The notes: a model not told the origin generated them from the letters alone. DNA of 54,943 bases from Pseudonocardia sp. (GCA_019244295.1 JAFASX010000052.1:1-54943), one strand, 5' to 3'; shown: positions 9,811-19,673, numbered from the stretch's first letter. Numbers and translations: made by a program.

Positions 9811-11724
9811 TCAGTTCCCGGGGGACCCGGTCGCGGCGGGTGTGGCGAACGGGTTGACTCCGCCCGGGGGGGATCCGGAGGATCCGGGGGACGGGTCAGC
9901 CGCCACTGGCTCGGGTGCGACATCGCCAGGATCGCCTGGGTAGGTCGTCGCCGGTGGTGCGGGCGGCGCGGCGGGCGCGGGCGGCGCACTGGGCGCGGGC
10001 TGTCCGGGTACCGCCGGCACGGGTGCGGCCGGTGCCACCGGCCGCGCGGGCGTGCTGTCGAAGTTCAGTGCCTGCTCGGCCGGCGCTGTCGGAGCCTGGT
10101 CGGAGTGGGCCTTGGGCAGCTTGCCGGACTCCGGAACCAGCACGGTGTCGCCCTTGTTCAGCCCGGAGATCACCTGGCTGTTGTCGTCCCCGACCGCGCC
10201 CCGAGTGAACGCCTTCTTCTGGGGTGTGCCGTCCGGACCCGGAACCTGCACGAACGACTGGTCATTCTCCTCGGTCACCGCCGAGGTCGGTACCACCATC
10301 GCCTTGTTCAAGACCGTGGACGTGACCACCGAAACGTTGGCGGTCAACCCGGACTTGAGCTCCGGCGGAGCGTTGTTCAGCAGTACCGTGGCGTAGTAGG
10401 TCGGCACGCCGTTGGGGCCGGGAGTTCCGATCGGAGCGATGGAGGTCACCGTGCCGTCCGCATCCTTGCCGGGCAGCGCGTCGAAGCTGACCTTCGCGGC
10501 CGAGCCGGGGGTGATCTTGGCGGCGTCGACCTCGGGGTAGGCGGCCACGACCTGGAACGAGTTCAGGTCACTGAGCTGCAGGAATGTTTGGCCGCCTGGG
10601 AGGACCGCTTGCAGGCCCAGGTTCGGGGCCTGGCCCCCGGTGAGGTTCTTCTGGTCGGCCCCCGCCAGCGGTCCCACGGTCGGGATCTTCGCCAGGCTGC
10701 CCGGCGCCAGCGGGGTGTTCGGCGTGAGGTTGTTGCCACCGGCGCTAAACTCGCCGAGCGTGCCGGCGAGCGCGCTGATGGTGCCGTCCACCGGTGCGTA
10801 AATGTAGGAGTTGGCTAGCGAGCCCTGTGCGTTCGCCACGTTCACCAGCGCGTTCGCCACGAGGGCTCGCTGGGCCAGGATCTGGTTGGGGCGGTTCGTT
10901 ATAGCGACGTTCCAGTTGTTGAACGCGGTGACCGCGGCCTGCCGCGCGGTCCGAAAGGTGGAAATCAGGACGCCACGGTCGACCCGGACGGCGTTCTTGG
11001 CGTTGATCAGGGTCGTCGTGTCGTTGAACCGCTTCAGATCCGCCGCGGCGACCGCGGCCTTGTCCGTATTGCACGTCGAGACCTGCAGGGGGGTCGGTAT
11101 TGGAGTATCGGGTGTCCCATCCGGTCGGCACCCGTCGGCGGCCAGCTTCTGCTTAGCCTGGTCCTCGGCCTGAATGTCCAGGAAGACGATGTGCCGCTGG
11201 CGCGCCACGACGTCCCAGTCGGCTTTCTCCTTGAGCTTGATGTTCTGGAACGCCTGGTGGGCCACCGCCTCGGCCCTCACGAAGATCCGGTGCAGACCCT
11301 CAGGGTTCACGTCCCGGAGAATCAGGTCCAGCGCCGCCTGCTGCTGAGCCAGAATCTGCTGGGTCTGCAGCACCGCTCGCCGTAGCCCGCCGTTTTCCTC
11401 CTCGCCAAGTTTCTGACCCTTCTTGACCCTGTCGCCGATCTTCACGTCAACGACTCTGATGTTGTTGGCCGCTCGGAAGTTCAGGTTCGCCGTCTTCGCC
11501 GCGGACACTGAGCCCTTCCCGGTGACCATCCTCGACACCTGGCCTTCTTCGACCTTCGCCGTCAAGGTCATGGGCCATTCGGACGAGCCCTGCATCGCTA
11601 CTACCGATGCCACCACTACCGCTGTGGCCAGCGGCAGTGACACGAAGGCCGCCCGTTTCACCGCCCACCGCTTCTCGGTACCTCGGAACACCTCGACCAC
11701 CACTCTCTGATCGTCGAAACTCAC
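9811..11724 (-). CDS. HlyD/RND-type periplasmic adaptor-like protein with Pro/Ala-rich tail
   Basis: Membrane-fusion (adaptor) protein of about 637 residues. It has a short cytoplasmic N-terminus, one transmembrane segment (about residues 30-50), a biotinyl-lipoyl-like half motif (VVDVKIGDRVKKGQKL), and a long alpha-helical hairpin. The second lipoyl half follows (YIYAPVDGTISAL), then beta-barrel strands (VAAYPEVDAAKITPGSAAKVSF). The last 110 residues are low-complexity Pro/Ala/Gly. It resembles the adaptor at 39351. Unlike that one, no ABC ATPase or permease lies beside it; the only co-directional neighbour is the secreted protein downstream. The GTG at 11724 (VSFDDQR) has GAGG nine bases upstream; a TTG at 11757 is an alternative. 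Confidence 0.85.
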   Translation of the reverse strand: MSFDDQRVVVEVFRGTEKRWAVKRAAFVSLPLATAVVVASVVAMQGSSEWPMTLTAKVEEGQVSRMVTGKGSVSAAKTANLNFRAANNIRVVDVKIGDRVKKGQKLGEEENGGLRRAVLQTQQILAQQQAALDLILRDVNPEGLHRIFVRAEAVAHQAFQNIKLKEKADWDVVARQRHIVFLDIQAEDQAKQKLAADGCRPDGTPDTPIPTPLQVSTCNTDKAAVAAADLKRFNDTTTLINAKNAVRVDRGVLISTFRTARQAAVTAFNNWNVAITNRPNQILAQRALVANALVNVANAQGSLANSYIYAPVDGTISALAGTLGEFSAGGNNLTPNTPLAPGSLAKIPTVGPLAGADQKNLTGGQAPNLGLQAVLPGGQTFLQLSDLNSFQVVAAYPEVDAAKITPGSAAKVSFDALPGKDADGTVTSIAPIGTPGPNGVPTYYATVLLNNAPPELKSGLTANVSVVTSTVLNKAMVVPTSAVTEENDQSFVQVPGPDGTPQKKAFTRGAVGDDNSQVISGLNKGDTVLVPESGKLPKAHSDQAPTAPAEQALNFDSTPARPVAPAAPVPAVPGQPAPSAPPAPAAPPAPPATTYPGDPGDVAPEPVAADPSPGSSGSPPGGVNPFATPAATGSPGN

Positions 11725-11790
11725 CTGAGTGATCCTCAGGCTTACGACTGGTGCCAACGAGGCGCATGTGAACTAAGGGGGAAGGAGAAG

Positions 11791-11877
11791 ATGATCAATT
11801 CGTGGACGACGAGCGAACTTCGGGCGGTAACGGCCCAGCGACGGCTGAAGCGAGCGAAACTGTCACGTTGCGTATAG
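11791..11877 (+). CDS. Possible 28-residue small protein
   Basis: In the 313-base gap between the HlyD-like gene and purD, AAGGAG sits close before an ATG that opens a 28-codon frame ending at TAG 11875-11877. The product would begin [13 protein letters not shown] and end in a very basic stretch with one cysteine ([10 protein letters not shown]). The ribosome binding site is better than at most neighbouring genes, but I know of no homologue and short frames occur by chance. The rest of the gap shows only the purD promoter-like hexamer. Confidence 0.25.
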   Translation: MINSWTTSELRAVTAQRRLKRAKLSRCV

Positions 11878-12023
11878 AGGCCGCCGGAAAGGCACCCTGT
11901 CGTGCGGGCTCGAACGTGATTTGCGCTATCGCAATCATTGTAACCATAGCCCAGCAGCCTGCCGACTTCACGGGGGTCGTTGGTCTGGCCGGGCGAACAG
12001 CGCCGGGTCCGGGGCCCGTTCGC

Positions 12024-12029
12024 TACGCT
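12024..12029 (+). promoter_or_regulatory. -10 element of a probable leaderless purD transcript
   Basis: TACGCT ends eight bases before the purD GTG at 12038, and there is no Shine-Dalgarno sequence. In Mycobacterium and relatives a TANNNT hexamer 6-8 bases before an RTG codon marks leaderless transcripts. Inferred from spacing only. Confidence 0.5.
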
Positions 12030-12037
12030 TTGTGGGT

Positions 12038-13321
12038 GTGCGTGTCCTGGTGATCGGTTCCGGTGCTCGTGAGCACGCCCTGTTGCTGGCCATGGCACAG
12101 GATCCTTCGGTGACGGCCTTGGGCTGCGCGCCGGGTAACGCGGGTACTCGGGCACTGGCCGAGCGGCTCGGATTGGGCGATGTGGCCGACCCGACCGAGG
12201 TAGCCGAGTTGGCCCGAGGCTGGCGAGCGGACCTCGTGGTGATCGGGCCGGAGGTGCCGCTGGTGGCTGGGGCAGCCGATGCGGTACGGGCCATCGGCAT
12301 CGCTTGCTTCGGCCCGAGCGCGGCGGCCGCGCGAATCGAGGGCTCCAAGGTGTTCGCCAAGGACGTGATGTCCGTCGCCGGCGTGCGGACCGCGCCTGCC
12401 GAAATGGTGGACGACCCCGCGCGTCTGGACGCCGTACTCGATCGATTCGGCCCGCCTTACGTGGTCAAGGACGATCGCTTGGCCGCGGGCAAGGGGGTGG
12501 TGGTCAGCACTGACCGGGAGGTTGCTAGGACGCACGCCATGACCCTGCTCGACGCCGGCCATCCGGCGCTGCTGGAGAGCTATCTGGACGGGCCGGAAGT
12601 GTCGTTGTTCTGTCTGGTGGACGGCCGCACCGTTCGTCCGCTATTACCAGCCCAAGACTTCAAACGGGTGGGCGACGACGACACCGGGCCCAACACCGGT
12701 GGGATGGGCGCATACGCGCCGTTGCCATGGGCCGGCCCGGACAACGGGGCGACGCTAGGGAACGACATAGTGAACAGCATCGTCGAGCCGGTGGTGACCG
12801 AGCTGGATGAGCGAGGCACGCCGTTTCGCGGGTTGCTCTACGCCGGTTTGGCGTTGACCGCCCAAGGGCCGGCGGTGGTTGAGTTCAACTGCCGCTTCGG
12901 CGACCCCGAGACTCAGGCGGTGCTGGCCTTGCTGCGCAGCCCGCTGGCTCGGCTGTTGTACGCCACCGCCAATGGTCAACTGGCGGCCGAGCCCCCGCTG
13001 GAGTGGGCTCCGGGGGCGGCGGTCGTCGTGGTGGTGGCGGCCGACGGCTATCCGGGTACCCCTCGGCTCGGTGATGTGATTATCGGTTCTGAGGCCGAGG
13101 GGGTGCTGCATGCCGGCACCCGGATGCGCGACGACGGCGCGGTGCTCAGTTCGGGCGGTCGGGTGCTTTCGGTGGTGGGCACCGGCGTCGACCTGGCCGC
13201 CGCGCGGAATGACGCTTACCGGCGGCTGGCCGGCATCCGATTGATCGGTTCGCACCACCGAAGTGATATTGCGCTACGAGCGGTGAAAGGCCTCGTCACG
13301 GTGCCCGTGACCGCTGGCTGA
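12038..13321 (+). CDS. purD: Phosphoribosylamine-glycine ligase (GAR synthetase)
   Basis: ATP-dependent ligation of glycine to phosphoribosylamine, the second step of purine synthesis. The 427-residue length is standard. The protein begins [16 protein letters not shown], the usual PurD start. It carries the ATP-grasp features [35 protein letters not shown] and the metal-binding [13 protein letters not shown] chose the GTG at 12038 because the protein family begins there and TACGCT precedes it. The 3' end overlaps the convergent glycosyltransferase gene by 48 bases, so both products share a coding overlap. Confidence 0.96.
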   Translation: MRVLVIGSGAREHALLLAMAQDPSVTALGCAPGNAGTRALAERLGLGDVADPTEVAELARGWRADLVVIGPEVPLVAGAADAVRAIGIACFGPSAAAARIEGSKVFAKDVMSVAGVRTAPAEMVDDPARLDAVLDRFGPPYVVKDDRLAAGKGVVVSTDREVARTHAMTLLDAGHPALLESYLDGPEVSLFCLVDGRTVRPLLPAQDFKRVGDDDTGPNTGGMGAYAPLPWAGPDNGATLGNDIVNSIVEPVVTELDERGTPFRGLLYAGLALTAQGPAVVEFNCRFGDPETQAVLALLRSPLARLLYATANGQLAAEPPLEWAPGAAVVVVVAADGYPGTPRLGDVIIGSEAEGVLHAGTRMRDDGAVLSSGGRVLSVVGTGVDLAAARNDAYRRLAGIRLIGSHHRSDIALRAVKGLVTVPVTAG

Positions 13322-14620
13322 TCCATCCGCCCCCGTGAAGCTCATGCCATCCGGCCATTCGCGGCCCGAGCCGAGCCCGGAACTGTCCGGCCCGAGCCCG
13401 CCGGCCGTATTCAGATCATCAGCCAGCGCCGCCAGCTGGCTGATTCGCGCTTCAACGCCCGGTGAGGCGGGTAGGCCAGCCAGGGTGGCCATCTCCCGCC
13501 AGCGATGTGCCACGTCGTTGCCGCGCAGCGCGGCTGCCCGAGCGGCCGTGCCCAGCAGACTGCTGTGCTCAGGATCGGCGAGGGCGGCTACCACCTCGCG
13601 CGGTAGCGCGGACGCGTTCACCGGAAACCGCAGCGGCATGGCGGGTGCCACATAATCGACGAACTGGCGCGAGTCCCGCGGCAGGTCGCCCACGAGTACA
13701 CACCCAGCGGCCATGGCCTCGAAGAACCGAGTTCCCACCTCTCGATATCCGCCGCCGCGACCCCGGCCGTAGCGGCGGTAGTTGGTCAGGAACAGTCGCG
13801 ACCGGCTCGCCATTGTGGTGAAGATCTTGCGGTGCTGGGCCAGCGAGGTCACCGCGCCGAGCTGGCCGATGTCCTGTCGGTAGTTGCCGCCATGCTCGGT
13901 TGCCCACTGCCGCAACAGCTGATCTTGCGCACGCGGAGCGGCGCCAGAGCTGAGTATGTCGATGGTGCGGTGCGCTGCCTGCGGCCACGCCGGAAACGCC
14001 AGTACGTCCAGCAGCGGTGGCACTACTTCGATGGTGCGCAGGCGAGCCGAGCTCAGGTGCCCTAACGGCGGCATTTCGCGGCTCGTGAACAGCGCATCCA
14101 CCCGCTTGCGCAGCGTGGCGATCAGCTCGATGTAACGGCGTAGCTCCCACTCGGTGACGTTCTCCAAGTGCACCATCACGAGCTTGCCCAACTGATGCCA
14201 CTCAGGCACCCCGACCAGCATCGAGGCATCGCGCAGGTCACGGGCCAGGACCACGAGCACGTCCGCCGGATCACCGCGTCCCTGGTGGTGTTCGATCCGG
14301 TAGGGCCGGACAACCCGGCTGGAGCTCAGCAACGCTCGGACCGAGGGGCGGGCGAGCGTGCCCCTGGCGAATCGGGGGGATGAGAGCACCACCCGATACA
14401 TCTCGGCGGAGAGCGTCTCGACCAGCACGTCCTCAGCTTCCTGCAGGCCACCGAAGTCCTGGATCGGCCGGACATCACGCAGACTCAGGATAGCCACGCG
14501 AGGTCCCAGTGGCGGTGTTTGTGGCATCGAGCGCGGGCGTGGCGAAGGGCGCGGCCGTGGCGACGGACGCGGCCGAGGTGAGGGTCTCGGTCGGTCTGGG
14601 GGGGTGGCGCTGCTCGTCAT
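13274..14620 (-). CDS. CgeB-like glycosyltransferase with basic proline-rich N-terminus
   Basis: A 448-residue protein. Residues 1-35 are low-complexity RPRPSP-type repeats, encoded by tandem GC-rich DNA. The rest looks like a GT-B glycosyltransferase of the CgeB/spore-maturation type. The C-terminal segment [20 protein letters not shown], with its acidic FEAMAAG nucleotide-sugar motif, and a following [21 protein letters not shown] match that group. The ATG at 14620 has GGAGG eleven bases upstream. No other sugar genes are near, so donor and acceptor are unknown. It is divergent from dusB (87 bases) and overlaps purD tail to tail. Confidence 0.75.
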   Translation of the reverse strand: MTSSATPPDRPRPSPRPRPSPRPRPSPRPRSMPQTPPLGPRVAILSLRDVRPIQDFGGLQEAEDVLVETLSAEMYRVVLSSPRFARGTLARPSVRALLSSSRVVRPYRIEHHQGRGDPADVLVVLARDLRDASMLVGVPEWHQLGKLVMVHLENVTEWELRRYIELIATLRKRVDALFTSREMPPLGHLSSARLRTIEVVPPLLDVLAFPAWPQAAHRTIDILSSGAAPRAQDQLLRQWATEHGGNYRQDIGQLGAVTSLAQHRKIFTTMASRSRLFLTNYRRYGRGRGGGYREVGTRFFEAMAAGCVLVGDLPRDSRQFVDYVAPAMPLRFPVNASALPREVVAALADPEHSSLLGTAARAAALRGNDVAHRWREMATLAGLPASPGVEARISQLAALADDLNTAGGLGPDSSGLGSGREWPDGMSFTGADGSASGHGHRDEAFHRS

Positions 14621-14693
14621 GAACCGTGACACCTCCAGCTGTGGTCCAGGGCGGGTGTCAGTATGGCCCATCCCGCTAGTTCGACAGTGCGGG

Positions 14694-14699
14694 TACCGT
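14694..14699 (+). promoter_or_regulatory. -10 element of a probable leaderless dusB transcript
   Basis: TACCGT ends eight bases before the dusB ATG at 14708 with no Shine-Dalgarno sequence between. This is the same arrangement as at purD, fur and others in the window. Inferred from spacing. Confidence 0.5.
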
Positions 14700-14707
14700 C
14701 TCATCCG

Positions 14708-15859
14708 ATGTCCACCGCGACCGTTGCCAAGACCGTGCTGCGAATTGGCGGGTTCCGCGTAGATCCGCCAGTCGTGCTCGCGCCGATGGCCGGCATCACC
14801 AACGTGGCTTTCCGGCGATTGTGTCGGGAGTGTGGCGCCGGGCTCTATGTCTGCGAGATGATCACATCGAGGGCGCTGGTGGAGCGTCAGCCCCGTACCA
14901 TGTGCATGATCCGTTTCGACCCCGAAGAGCGGCCGCGCTCGCTGCAGCTCTACGGGGTCGACCCGGCTACCGTCGGCGCGGCGGTGCGCATGGTGGTGTC
15001 CGAGGACCTGGCCGACCATGTGGACCTCAATTTCGGTTGCCCAGTCCCCAAAGTCACCCGGCGTGGCGGGGGCGCCGCGCTGCCGTTCAAGCACCGGCTG
15101 TTCGAGCGGATTGTGCGCTCGGCCGTGCTCTCAGCGGGCAGCGGAGACCGCCAGTTGCCGGTTACGGTCAAGATGCGCATGGGCATCGACGACGCCCATC
15201 ACACCTACCTGCGGGCCGGCCGGATTGCGGCTGATTGCGGGGTAGCGGCCGTCGCGCTGCATGCCCGCACGGCGGCGCAGCGCTACTCCGGTCGCGCCGA
15301 CTGGTCGGCGGTGGCCCGGTTGCGTGACGCGTTGCCACCAGAGGTCCCGGTGCTGGGCAATGGTGACATCTTCCGCGCGCAGGACGCTGTGGCGATGATG
15401 AGCCGCACGGGCTGCGACGGAGTGGTCATCGGACGCGGTTGCTTGGGCCGGCCGTGGCTGTTCGCCGAGTTGGAGGCGGTGTTCGCGGGGCGCCCGGCAC
15501 GGCCGGGGCCGAACCTGGGCAAGGTAGCTAACACGTTGGCTCGGCACGCCAGACTTTTATGTGATCACCTCGGCGTCGAACGCGGCATCCGGGATCTGCG
15601 CAAGCACATGGCCTGGTACCTGATGGGGTTCCCGGTGGGCTCGATGCTTCGTCGCCGGTTGGCCATGGTGAGCTCGCTGGGTGAGCTGGATGAGCTGCTC
15701 GGTGAGTTGGACGCGGACGCGCCGTTCCCGGTAGACGCCCAGGGCCCGCGCGGTCGGCAAGGTTCGCCGGGAAGAGTCAGCTTGCCGGAGGGCTGGCTGG
15801 ACGACGCTGACGACGAGACAGTGCCTGGTGGGGCCGAGCTAGCTGACTCCGGAGGGTGA
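14708..15859 (+). CDS. dusB: tRNA-dihydrouridine synthase (DusB family)
   Basis: FMN enzyme that reduces uridines in tRNA to dihydrouridine using NADPH. The 383-residue protein has the Dus barrel signatures: VLAPMAGITNVAFRRLC near residue 20, NFGCPVPKVTRRGGGAAL with the catalytic cysteine region, VTVKMRMG, and LGNGDIF followed by GCDGVVIGRGCLGRPWLF for FMN phosphate. The C-terminal helical RNA-binding domain (HMAWYLMGFP) is present, plus an acidic tail. The start at ATG 14708 (MSTATVAKTV) is supported by the upstream -10 hexamer; an upstream frame extension is not. Equivalent position and neighbour (LCP gene) to Rv0823c. Confidence 0.95.
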   Translation: MSTATVAKTVLRIGGFRVDPPVVLAPMAGITNVAFRRLCRECGAGLYVCEMITSRALVERQPRTMCMIRFDPEERPRSLQLYGVDPATVGAAVRMVVSEDLADHVDLNFGCPVPKVTRRGGGAALPFKHRLFERIVRSAVLSAGSGDRQLPVTVKMRMGIDDAHHTYLRAGRIAADCGVAAVALHARTAAQRYSGRADWSAVARLRDALPPEVPVLGNGDIFRAQDAVAMMSRTGCDGVVIGRGCLGRPWLFAELEAVFAGRPARPGPNLGKVANTLARHARLLCDHLGVERGIRDLRKHMAWYLMGFPVGSMLRRRLAMVSSLGELDELLGELDADAPFPVDAQGPRGRQGSPGRVSLPEGWLDDADDETVPGGAELADSGG

Positions 15860-15971
15860 TGGTCAGCTAACGCTTTCGCTCGCCGGGGCGAAATCCCTCG
15901 GACAAGGGGCGACAACAACGGCCCGTACCGGGTGTCGGCGCGGACCATTGCCGGAGGAGGTGGGACGAGAC

Positions 15972-16850
15972 GTGACTGCGACGCAACGGGGCCGAACCAC
16001 TGCCCGACCACCGATGGGCGCTGACCGAACAAACGATCCGGTACATACGAACGACCCGGAGTGGGTGGAGGGCTTGCCGGACGACCACCTCGGGCCGGCG
16101 CCAGAGACGGCCCAGTCGTACGTGCGCGCTGGCGAGAGGCTGGCCAGGCTCGGTTACTGGGAGGACGCTTACCGGCAGCTGCGGATCGCCGTGAGGTTGC
16201 TCGATGTCGGCGCCGAAGGCGCCTCGGGCGTGCGTGCCGAGTTGGAGCGGCTGCGCCGCGAGCACGCGATGGCCAGCGAGCAGGCTCTCCGCGACTGCTT
16301 GACCGCTAGTTACAACCGCCGCTATATGGATGACCGGCTCGGCAGTTTGCTCGACGACCCGGTGGTGGCGGCCGTCGGTATGGCTCTGGCCATGGTCGAT
16401 ATCGATCACTTCAAGCAGGTCAACGACCGCTACGGACATCCCTTCGGCGATCGGGTACTGCAGCGGGTAGTTGACGAGCTGCACAAAGACCTACCGGATG
16501 GAGCGTTCTGCGTGCGCTATGGCGGGGAGGAGTTCATGCTGGTGTTGCCCGGTTGCGGGGCGGCCGAAGCGGTCGCGGTGTGCGAGCGGGCCCGCATCCG
16601 AATCGACCGGCACAACTGGCTCGATCTTGACCCCGAGCTGCGGGTCACTGTCAGTGTCGGGGTGACGCATTCCATCGCCGCGCCACCGGACGTCGAACAG
16701 CTGCTGGTCAGCGCGGACATGTTGCTCTACGCGGCCAAGGGCTCGGGGCGCAACGCGGTGGCGTTCCTTGAGGAAAACGGTGCCGTGGCGTTGGCGGGGC
16801 CGGCCGGTGGCAGGCGCGACATCCCGCAGCCCAGCTCGTGGGCCGAGTAG
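15972..16850 (+). CDS. Diguanylate cyclase (GGDEF domain, TPR-like N-terminus)
   Basis: Makes cyclic di-GMP from two GTP. In this 292-residue soluble protein residues 45-80 form a helical TPR-like repeat, possibly for protein binding. The GGDEF domain starts at CLTASYNRRY (about 109-118), with DIDHFKQVNDRYGH and an intact active loop RYGGEEF (GGEEF at 184-188). No RxxD inhibitory site precedes the loop, so product inhibition at that site is unlikely. No membrane segment. The GTG at 15972 has GGAGGAGG eleven bases upstream; in-frame GTG 15960 and TTG 15948 are alternatives. A PAS-GGDEF-EAL protein at 36645 could be its counterpart. Confidence 0.9.
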   Translation: MTATQRGRTTARPPMGADRTNDPVHTNDPEWVEGLPDDHLGPAPETAQSYVRAGERLARLGYWEDAYRQLRIAVRLLDVGAEGASGVRAELERLRREHAMASEQALRDCLTASYNRRYMDDRLGSLLDDPVVAAVGMALAMVDIDHFKQVNDRYGHPFGDRVLQRVVDELHKDLPDGAFCVRYGGEEFMLVLPGCGAAEAVAVCERARIRIDRHNWLDLDPELRVTVSVGVTHSIAAPPDVEQLLVSADMLLYAAKGSGRNAVAFLEENGAVALAGPAGGRRDIPQPSSWAE

Positions 16851-16937
16851 CGGGCTGTATCGCCAACCCCGGTCAGGGCGGAGGTCACCTCCACAGTTAC
16901 CATTCCGTGACACCCCAGCGTGCCGCCAGGAGGTGGT

Positions 16938-18902
16938 GTGGACGACGTCCCTGAGTCTGGGTTGGAGACCCCGTCTCGGCGTAGCAGGGACTCCGCCGGT
17001 GCGGCGGGCCTGAGCGTCGCCGATCTGCTGGCTCGGCATGGGGCTAGCGGTGGTGCATACGAGTCGCGTCGGGTGCGTGGCCACCGGCTGCTCGAAGAAG
17101 ACGAAACCGCTCGGTTCCTTGTCCATTCTCGGCGCGCCGGCCGTGCCAGCGGAGCCACCCAGTACGCCGAGCCCGACGACTCACCTACCGAGGTGGTGCC
17201 GCGTGTCAAAACCAAGGGGGAAGAGCTCGCGGACGGGCTTGAGCTGCGCGCTCGCAAGATCGACGAGAGTTTGGTCCGGCTGACCGCGATCCACGCGGGG
17301 ATGGGCGCGGAAATGACGGCGCGCGTCGGCCGATCCAGCCGGCTGTCGGCGTCGGAACCGACCGCCGTAGCGCTGACCGGGGCTGCCGAGCAGCCGCCGC
17401 TAGCCGGCGTACGGCGGTACTCGGCATTGGTCAGGACCGCCAAAGCGGCCGCGCTAGCCCTGGCCGTGCTGGTATTCGCCGCGACCGGGGTGGTGTGGGG
17501 CGCGCGGAGCGGGCTGGACAGCAAGCTTCCGACGGTGGCCGCGCTGGACCTGGACTCGGATTTGATCGTGGACAAGGCCGCTCAGCGTGGCGACGAGAAT
17601 TTTTTGCTGGTCGGGGTAGACAGCCAAGTGGCCAAGGCGCCCGCTGGCGCGGTGAGTTCCGTTGCCGGCGCTCCGCCGGACACCATCATGGTGGCGCATA
17701 TCCCAGCAGGGCACGATCGCGCGGTGTTGCTGGCCTTTCCCGGAGATCTTGAGGTAGACCGGCCCAACTGCGACCGGTGGGACCCGGGAACCGGGACTTA
17801 CCCCGGCGGTACCGCTGTGGCGCAGGCCGGCGCGCGGCTGAGCACCGCGTTCGAGATCGGCGGCCCGCGCTGCGTGACGAAAGCGGTGCAGAAGCTGACC
17901 GGTCTGTCGATCAACCATTTCACCGCGATCGACATCGCTGGGCTGAAGGAGATGGTCGACGCCCTGGGCGGGGTGCCGATCTGCCTGACCCAGCCGGCAC
18001 CTGAGCATGTGGCGGGCCCTGGTGGGCCGGCGGCGGCGGCGGCGACCAGCCGAGCCGTCCTGGTCGGCTACCAAGCCTTGGCCTACGTGCGAGACGAACA
18101 GGCGCGCGGAAACCCCGCCGCGAGCGATGAGCGAATCGAACATCAGCAGCGCTTCCTGTCGGCCTTGTTGCGCAGGGATATCTCCGATCGCGTGTTGTTC
18201 AGCCCGGCTGTACTGAGCGCTTTCATCACTGCGTTCAGCGAGCACACCCTCAGCGATCACGCGGGGTTGGCCGAGCTGACCCCCCTAGTCAACTCGTTGA
18301 GCACCCTCGACCCGGCGAAGCTGATTTTCGTGACCATCCCCGGCGGGAGTGGGTCGGTTAGCCGGAGCGGCCAGAGCGGCCAGAGCGGCCAAAGCGAGGG
18401 GGCGGCCCGCCGATACGACCCCGCCGAGTTGTTCGCCGCGATCAGGACGCACCAACCGCTGCCGGGAGAAGGGGCCGGCCTAGCGAACACCGACGTCAGC
18501 ACCCGCGCCTCGGCAGTGGGGACACGGGATACTCTTATCGCACCCGGAGCGGTGACGCTGACGGTGCGTAACGGTTCCGTACGGCGGGCGCGATTGGCTA
18601 ACGACGTGGCAGACAGCTTGCGTTCGGTTGGCTTCACGGTGTCCGGCGTTAGACCGGCCGCACCGACGGACGGTGGCCGTACTCTGATTCGGCATTCACC
18701 AGACCGTGCCGACCAGGCGGTCGCTGTGATGGCGGCGGTACCGGCGGCGATAAACGAGGACGTGCCGGGGTCGGCGGGGCTGCTCGAGCTCGTGGTCGGG
18801 GACTCTTTCGACGGTGTGGTGAAAGCCGCCGCGGCGGCTCCAGACAGCGGCACGCCGGCCGCTCAGGTCACGCTGCGTCCCGCCGATGGCGCCTGTCGAT
18901 AA
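16938..18902 (+). CDS. LytR-CpsA-Psr (LCP) family cell-wall ligase with LytR_C domain
   Basis: LCP enzymes attach glycopolymers (arabinogalactan in mycobacteria) to peptidoglycan from polyprenyl-linked donors. The 654-residue protein has a 165-residue cytoplasmic N-terminus and one membrane segment (about 168-188). An extracellular LCP domain follows (about 215-440), with VDALGGVPICL and the catalytic-type YVRDEQARG...DERIEHQQRFL segment. A linker with GQS repeats leads to a LytR_C domain (about 545-640, VRNGSVRRARLANDVADSL). The GTG at 16938 follows AGGAGG closely. Rv0822c has the same architecture and the same place next to dusB and phoU. Which polymer it transfers is not evident. Confidence 0.88.
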   Translation: MDDVPESGLETPSRRSRDSAGAAGLSVADLLARHGASGGAYESRRVRGHRLLEEDETARFLVHSRRAGRASGATQYAEPDDSPTEVVPRVKTKGEELADGLELRARKIDESLVRLTAIHAGMGAEMTARVGRSSRLSASEPTAVALTGAAEQPPLAGVRRYSALVRTAKAAALALAVLVFAATGVVWGARSGLDSKLPTVAALDLDSDLIVDKAAQRGDENFLLVGVDSQVAKAPAGAVSSVAGAPPDTIMVAHIPAGHDRAVLLAFPGDLEVDRPNCDRWDPGTGTYPGGTAVAQAGARLSTAFEIGGPRCVTKAVQKLTGLSINHFTAIDIAGLKEMVDALGGVPICLTQPAPEHVAGPGGPAAAAATSRAVLVGYQALAYVRDEQARGNPAASDERIEHQQRFLSALLRRDISDRVLFSPAVLSAFITAFSEHTLSDHAGLAELTPLVNSLSTLDPAKLIFVTIPGGSGSVSRSGQSGQSGQSEGAARRYDPAELFAAIRTHQPLPGEGAGLANTDVSTRASAVGTRDTLIAPGAVTLTVRNGSVRRARLANDVADSLRSVGFTVSGVRPAAPTDGGRTLIRHSPDRADQAVAVMAAVPAAINEDVPGSAGLLELVVGDSFDGVVKAAAAAPDSGTPAAQVTLRPADGACR

Positions 18903-18964
18903 GAGGATCGTTCACCTTCCATTGTCATTTGCTTTCCGCCGCTGACCAGGCTCCGTGCGCCGCA

Positions 18965-18970
18965 TATGCT
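18965..18970 (+). promoter_or_regulatory. -10 element of a probable leaderless phoU transcript
   Basis: TATGCT ends six bases before the phoU ATG at 18977, with no ribosome binding site in between. The pattern matches other leaderless candidates in the window. Confidence 0.5.
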
Positions 18971-18976
18971 TGGCCT

Positions 18977-19633
18977 ATGCGCGAGGCATACCAGTCCAAG
19001 CTTGAGGAGCTCGCCGACGAGCTAGCGGACATGTGTGGTGTGGTCGGGACCGCGATGCGCAAGGCGACCCAGGCTCTGCTGGAGGCCAATCTTGCCCTGG
19101 CGCAGGAGGTCATCTCCGAGGCGACGCGGGTCGATGAGCTGCGCGACCGCGCCGAAAAAGATGCGTTCGCGCTGTTGGCCCTGCAGGCCCCGGTGGCGAC
19201 CGACCTGCGGGTCGTCGTGTCGTCAATTCACGTCACCGGCGACCTCAAGCGGATGGGTGACCTCGCGCTGCACGTGGCCAGGGCGGCTCGGCGCCGGCAT
19301 CCCGCGTCAGTCCTGCCGGAGGAGGTCAAACCGTACTTCGCTGAGATGGGTCGGGTGGCCTGCGCGCTGGCCGAGAAAGCGGCCGAAGTGATTCGCACCA
19401 GAGACGTCGCGCGGGCCAAGGAGCTGGACTCCGACGACGACGCAATGGATGACCTCCACCGGCACATGTTCACCATGTTGATGGGTCCGAAGTGGACGCA
19501 CGGCGTCTCCGCGGCGGTCGATGCCACGCTGTTGGCCCGGTTCTACGAACGCTACGGCGACCATGCGGTCGCGGTGGCCCGCCGCACCATCTACGTGGTC
19601 ACCGGCCACATGCCCACTCCGCTCGAGGTGTAG
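18977..19633 (+). CDS. phoU: Phosphate signalling regulator PhoU
   Basis: PhoU proteins link the PstSCAB transporter to the phosphate two-component system and lower phosphate uptake when phosphate is sufficient. The 218-residue, all-helical protein shows the two PhoU repeats with their metal-binding patches: RVDELRDRAEKD with VATDLRVVVSSIHVTGDLKRMGDLALHVA, and SDDDAMDDLHRHMF with ARFYERYGDHAVAVARR. The ATG at 18977 gives the usual MREAYQSKLEEL start. It is convergent with pstB (40 bases between the stops), so it is not in the pst operon although adjacent. Confidence 0.96.
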   Translation: MREAYQSKLEELADELADMCGVVGTAMRKATQALLEANLALAQEVISEATRVDELRDRAEKDAFALLALQAPVATDLRVVVSSIHVTGDLKRMGDLALHVARAARRRHPASVLPEEVKPYFAEMGRVACALAEKAAEVIRTRDVARAKELDSDDDAMDDLHRHMFTMLMGPKWTHGVSAAVDATLLARFYERYGDHAVAVARRTIYVVTGHMPTPLEV

Positions 19634-19673
19634 CCAGCCCATAGTCAGCATGGCCGCCGCGCTCGGCGCGGGC

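Noticed and set aside
18366..18396. Nine-base tandem repeats (GQS) in the LCP gene as a regulatory element
   Set aside because: In-frame low-complexity linker within a coding domain boundary; no sign of regulation.
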